64,000 bases of DNA from Diploptera punctata. Taxonomy: Eukaryota; Arthropoda; Insecta; Blattodea; Blaberidae. Positions 62,571 through 64,000 of this stretch are shown piece by piece. Positions within the stretch are counted from its first letter, which is position 1. The number at the start of each line of letters is the position of its first letter. Location: NCBI GenBank assembly GCA_030220185.1, contig JASPKZ010007797.1, positions 4,702,501 through 4,766,500 on the forward strand. Reading direction: 5' to 3'. The position numbers and the translations under genes are program-made. The notes under the pieces were generated by a model, which saw only the letters and a program-made list of their open reading frames with translations, ran no database searches and had not been told where the DNA came from.

Positions 62571-63480
62571 TTTTTCTTACATAAATTTCCATCTTTCAAT
62601 TTTCATTACTTTTGCCGTATTATGTTATTGCGGTTGGCGTACCTTTTTTGACACGTTAAATGAAAGCATTGTTTCTATCATAGGGAAAGTATCTCAAACA
62701 AGGCTTATTTTCTTCTTTAAAAACTTTTTTCGTAATTGTCTTAATAGTTTGGCATTTGAATATTGAATTCATTGTATTAGCGTTGTAAGATTCTCTGCTT
62801 CAGCCAATGAGAAAGCAGTAACGGTGTATCATTGCCGTAGTACTATCTTATATTGCGGAAATTGTTAAAAATATCAGGAATAAGTGTAAAATATTAAATC
62901 TAAGTTTAATTTAGTGAAATATAAAATGGGATAAACAGACGATATTGAAATAAGTTGCTCGCTTTATTAAGGTAGGTAAGATGGCAGTCTGTAGTATAAC
63001 TTAAATTCGACCAATCAGGATGCATCGTATTTTGAAAGCGGGAATATTGAGTTAGTGTCAATGACCTCTCGTCCTTTTGCCCAATCAGCGAGTAGATTTA
63101 AAAAAAGGCGGAATATTTGGGATGTCGATTCGAAGCTATGAAGTAACGGGATCTGAATCTGTAGGTTTTTTACTAGATTATTTATTGATAATATTTATGT
63201 GTAGAGTAGGATTTTTTTAAATTATGTAATTAATTCAAGGTTGTGAAGCCTTCCATAATATATTTCATATTAATTAGGACATCCTGCTGAAATGCAAAAC
63301 ATATTGCAAATTGTAGAATCCATTTCAAAGAAGTATATTGAACTATTTAGATCCATAGTAAGTTATTAAATATTATAATATTAATTCCAACATATTATAT
63401 TTGTTCTTGATAAAATTGGACCAATAATTCTGTAGTCTCTGATGACATTATTCTCCTACTTTTGAGAGAGGTGAATTATA
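62571..63480. other. No recognised feature
   Basis: One short hydrophobic frame (62554-62766) without homology that I recognise. Confidence 0.35.
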
Positions 63481-63482
63481 CA

Positions 63483-63925
63483 GACTATTTAACTCATGCC
63501 CCAAATGGGAGTCAATGACCAATCACGTTTCAATGATTTCTGTTTTACAACCAATCAGAGTCGTGTTTCACCAAATATTTATCAGTGTTATAATTACCAT
63601 ATTAAAGAAAGCTCCTCCTTACAATATTGCGTTCCTTTGGCAATAAATAGTATGATCTGGTTGCAGTGATAAACAAATGAAGCGGTAGAAGCGTACCTAT
63701 CGTTTCTCATTTGTTTTCAAACATCGCCATTTACATTAAATGTATAAATATTTTAAAATAACTATAGTTAAATAATGATTTGTGAGTAAACAGCTTAATT
63801 TTATTCGTTAAATAGTCCTAACAAATGCCACTCTTGATTTCCAAATTCTCTAGATAAATTCACTCCTCACTTCGTGAGTTGTGAATTTATCGATAATTTG
63901 GAAATCACTCGTGGCATTACTTATG
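63483..63925 (+). repeat. AT-rich dispersed repeat, uninterrupted copy
   Basis: The same repeat as 15280-15420 plus 16735-17003 plus 19969 onward, without either insertion. It ends with a hairpin around TCACTTCGTGAGTTGTGAAT. Its empty site confirms the insertion points of the 15464 and 17008 elements. Confidence 0.8.
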
Positions 63926-63929
63926 ATAA

Positions 63930-64000
63930 TGATTGAAAATTTTAGCTCAGGATATGGATGTATGGTCTGTGTGACCATGAACCTGCAGGTTTGATAGTAC
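63930..64000 (+). mobile_element. LINE family A 3' end, cut by window edge
   Basis: AATGATTGAAAATTTTAGCTC, then TGTGACCATGAACCTGCAGG, as at 55780-55850. Confidence 0.6.

Overview
The window is insect nuclear DNA from a large, repeat-rich genome. It is AT-rich and has GT-AG introns of several kb, tRNA-derived SINEs, many decayed non-LTR retrotransposons, mariner and pogo transposons, and TA microsatellites. An Mdm2 gene argues against Drosophila and suits a non-dipteran insect. The transposon mix is what I would expect of a polyneopteran such as a cockroach, but that placement is inference.

The one convincing host gene is the 3' part of an Mdm2-type E3 ubiquitin ligase on the + strand, in five exons: 13900-14037 (acidic linker), 20116-20261 (acidic domain), 25060-25254 (RanBP2-type zinc finger), 29181-29255 (a second, similar Cys4 finger on its own 75-nt exon) and 32501-32920 (basic region and C-terminal RING, stop TAG). 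Phases agree at every junction. No p53-binding (SWIB-like) exon was recognised upstream, so the 5' end probably lies before base 1.

The rest is mostly transposable elements. The dominant class is Penelope-like elements (PLEs) encoding a GIY-YIG endonuclease tail. Most sit as palindromes: two copies in inverted orientation with their 3' ends outward. The outward arms of many carry hammerhead ribozyme motifs (CTGANGA core, stem II, GAAA, short stem III, cleavage site). Five palindromic units have exact 12-bp target-site duplications, so the palindrome itself behaves as the inserted unit. Some units are only about 180-240 bp, with no protein sequence.

Other elements are a 29-bp-TIR mariner inside a long-TIR element (8.3-10.2 kb), three copies of a TA-duplicating MITE (5.6, 7.1 and 52.8 kb), pogo/Tigger elements (2.7, 53.3 and 58.1 kb), a GGGTCATTCCA-ended transposon with 15-bp subterminal repeats (17.0-20.0 kb), a transposon with 187-bp tandem repeats (37.4-38.7 kb), at least five tRNA-derived SINE groups, a broken retrotransposon gag, and an intron-containing tRNA-Tyr-like pseudogene (46.4 kb). 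Exact TSDs let insertion order be read at several nests.

Roughly: 1-13.9 kb is upstream repeats; 13.9-32.9 kb is the Mdm2 3' half with transposon-filled introns; 33-49 kb is PLE-dense; 49-58 kb is SINEs, MITE, pogo and LINE ends; 58-64 kb is pogo, LINE with nested PLE, and a repeated AT-rich element. All calls come from reading the sequence; no database search was run.
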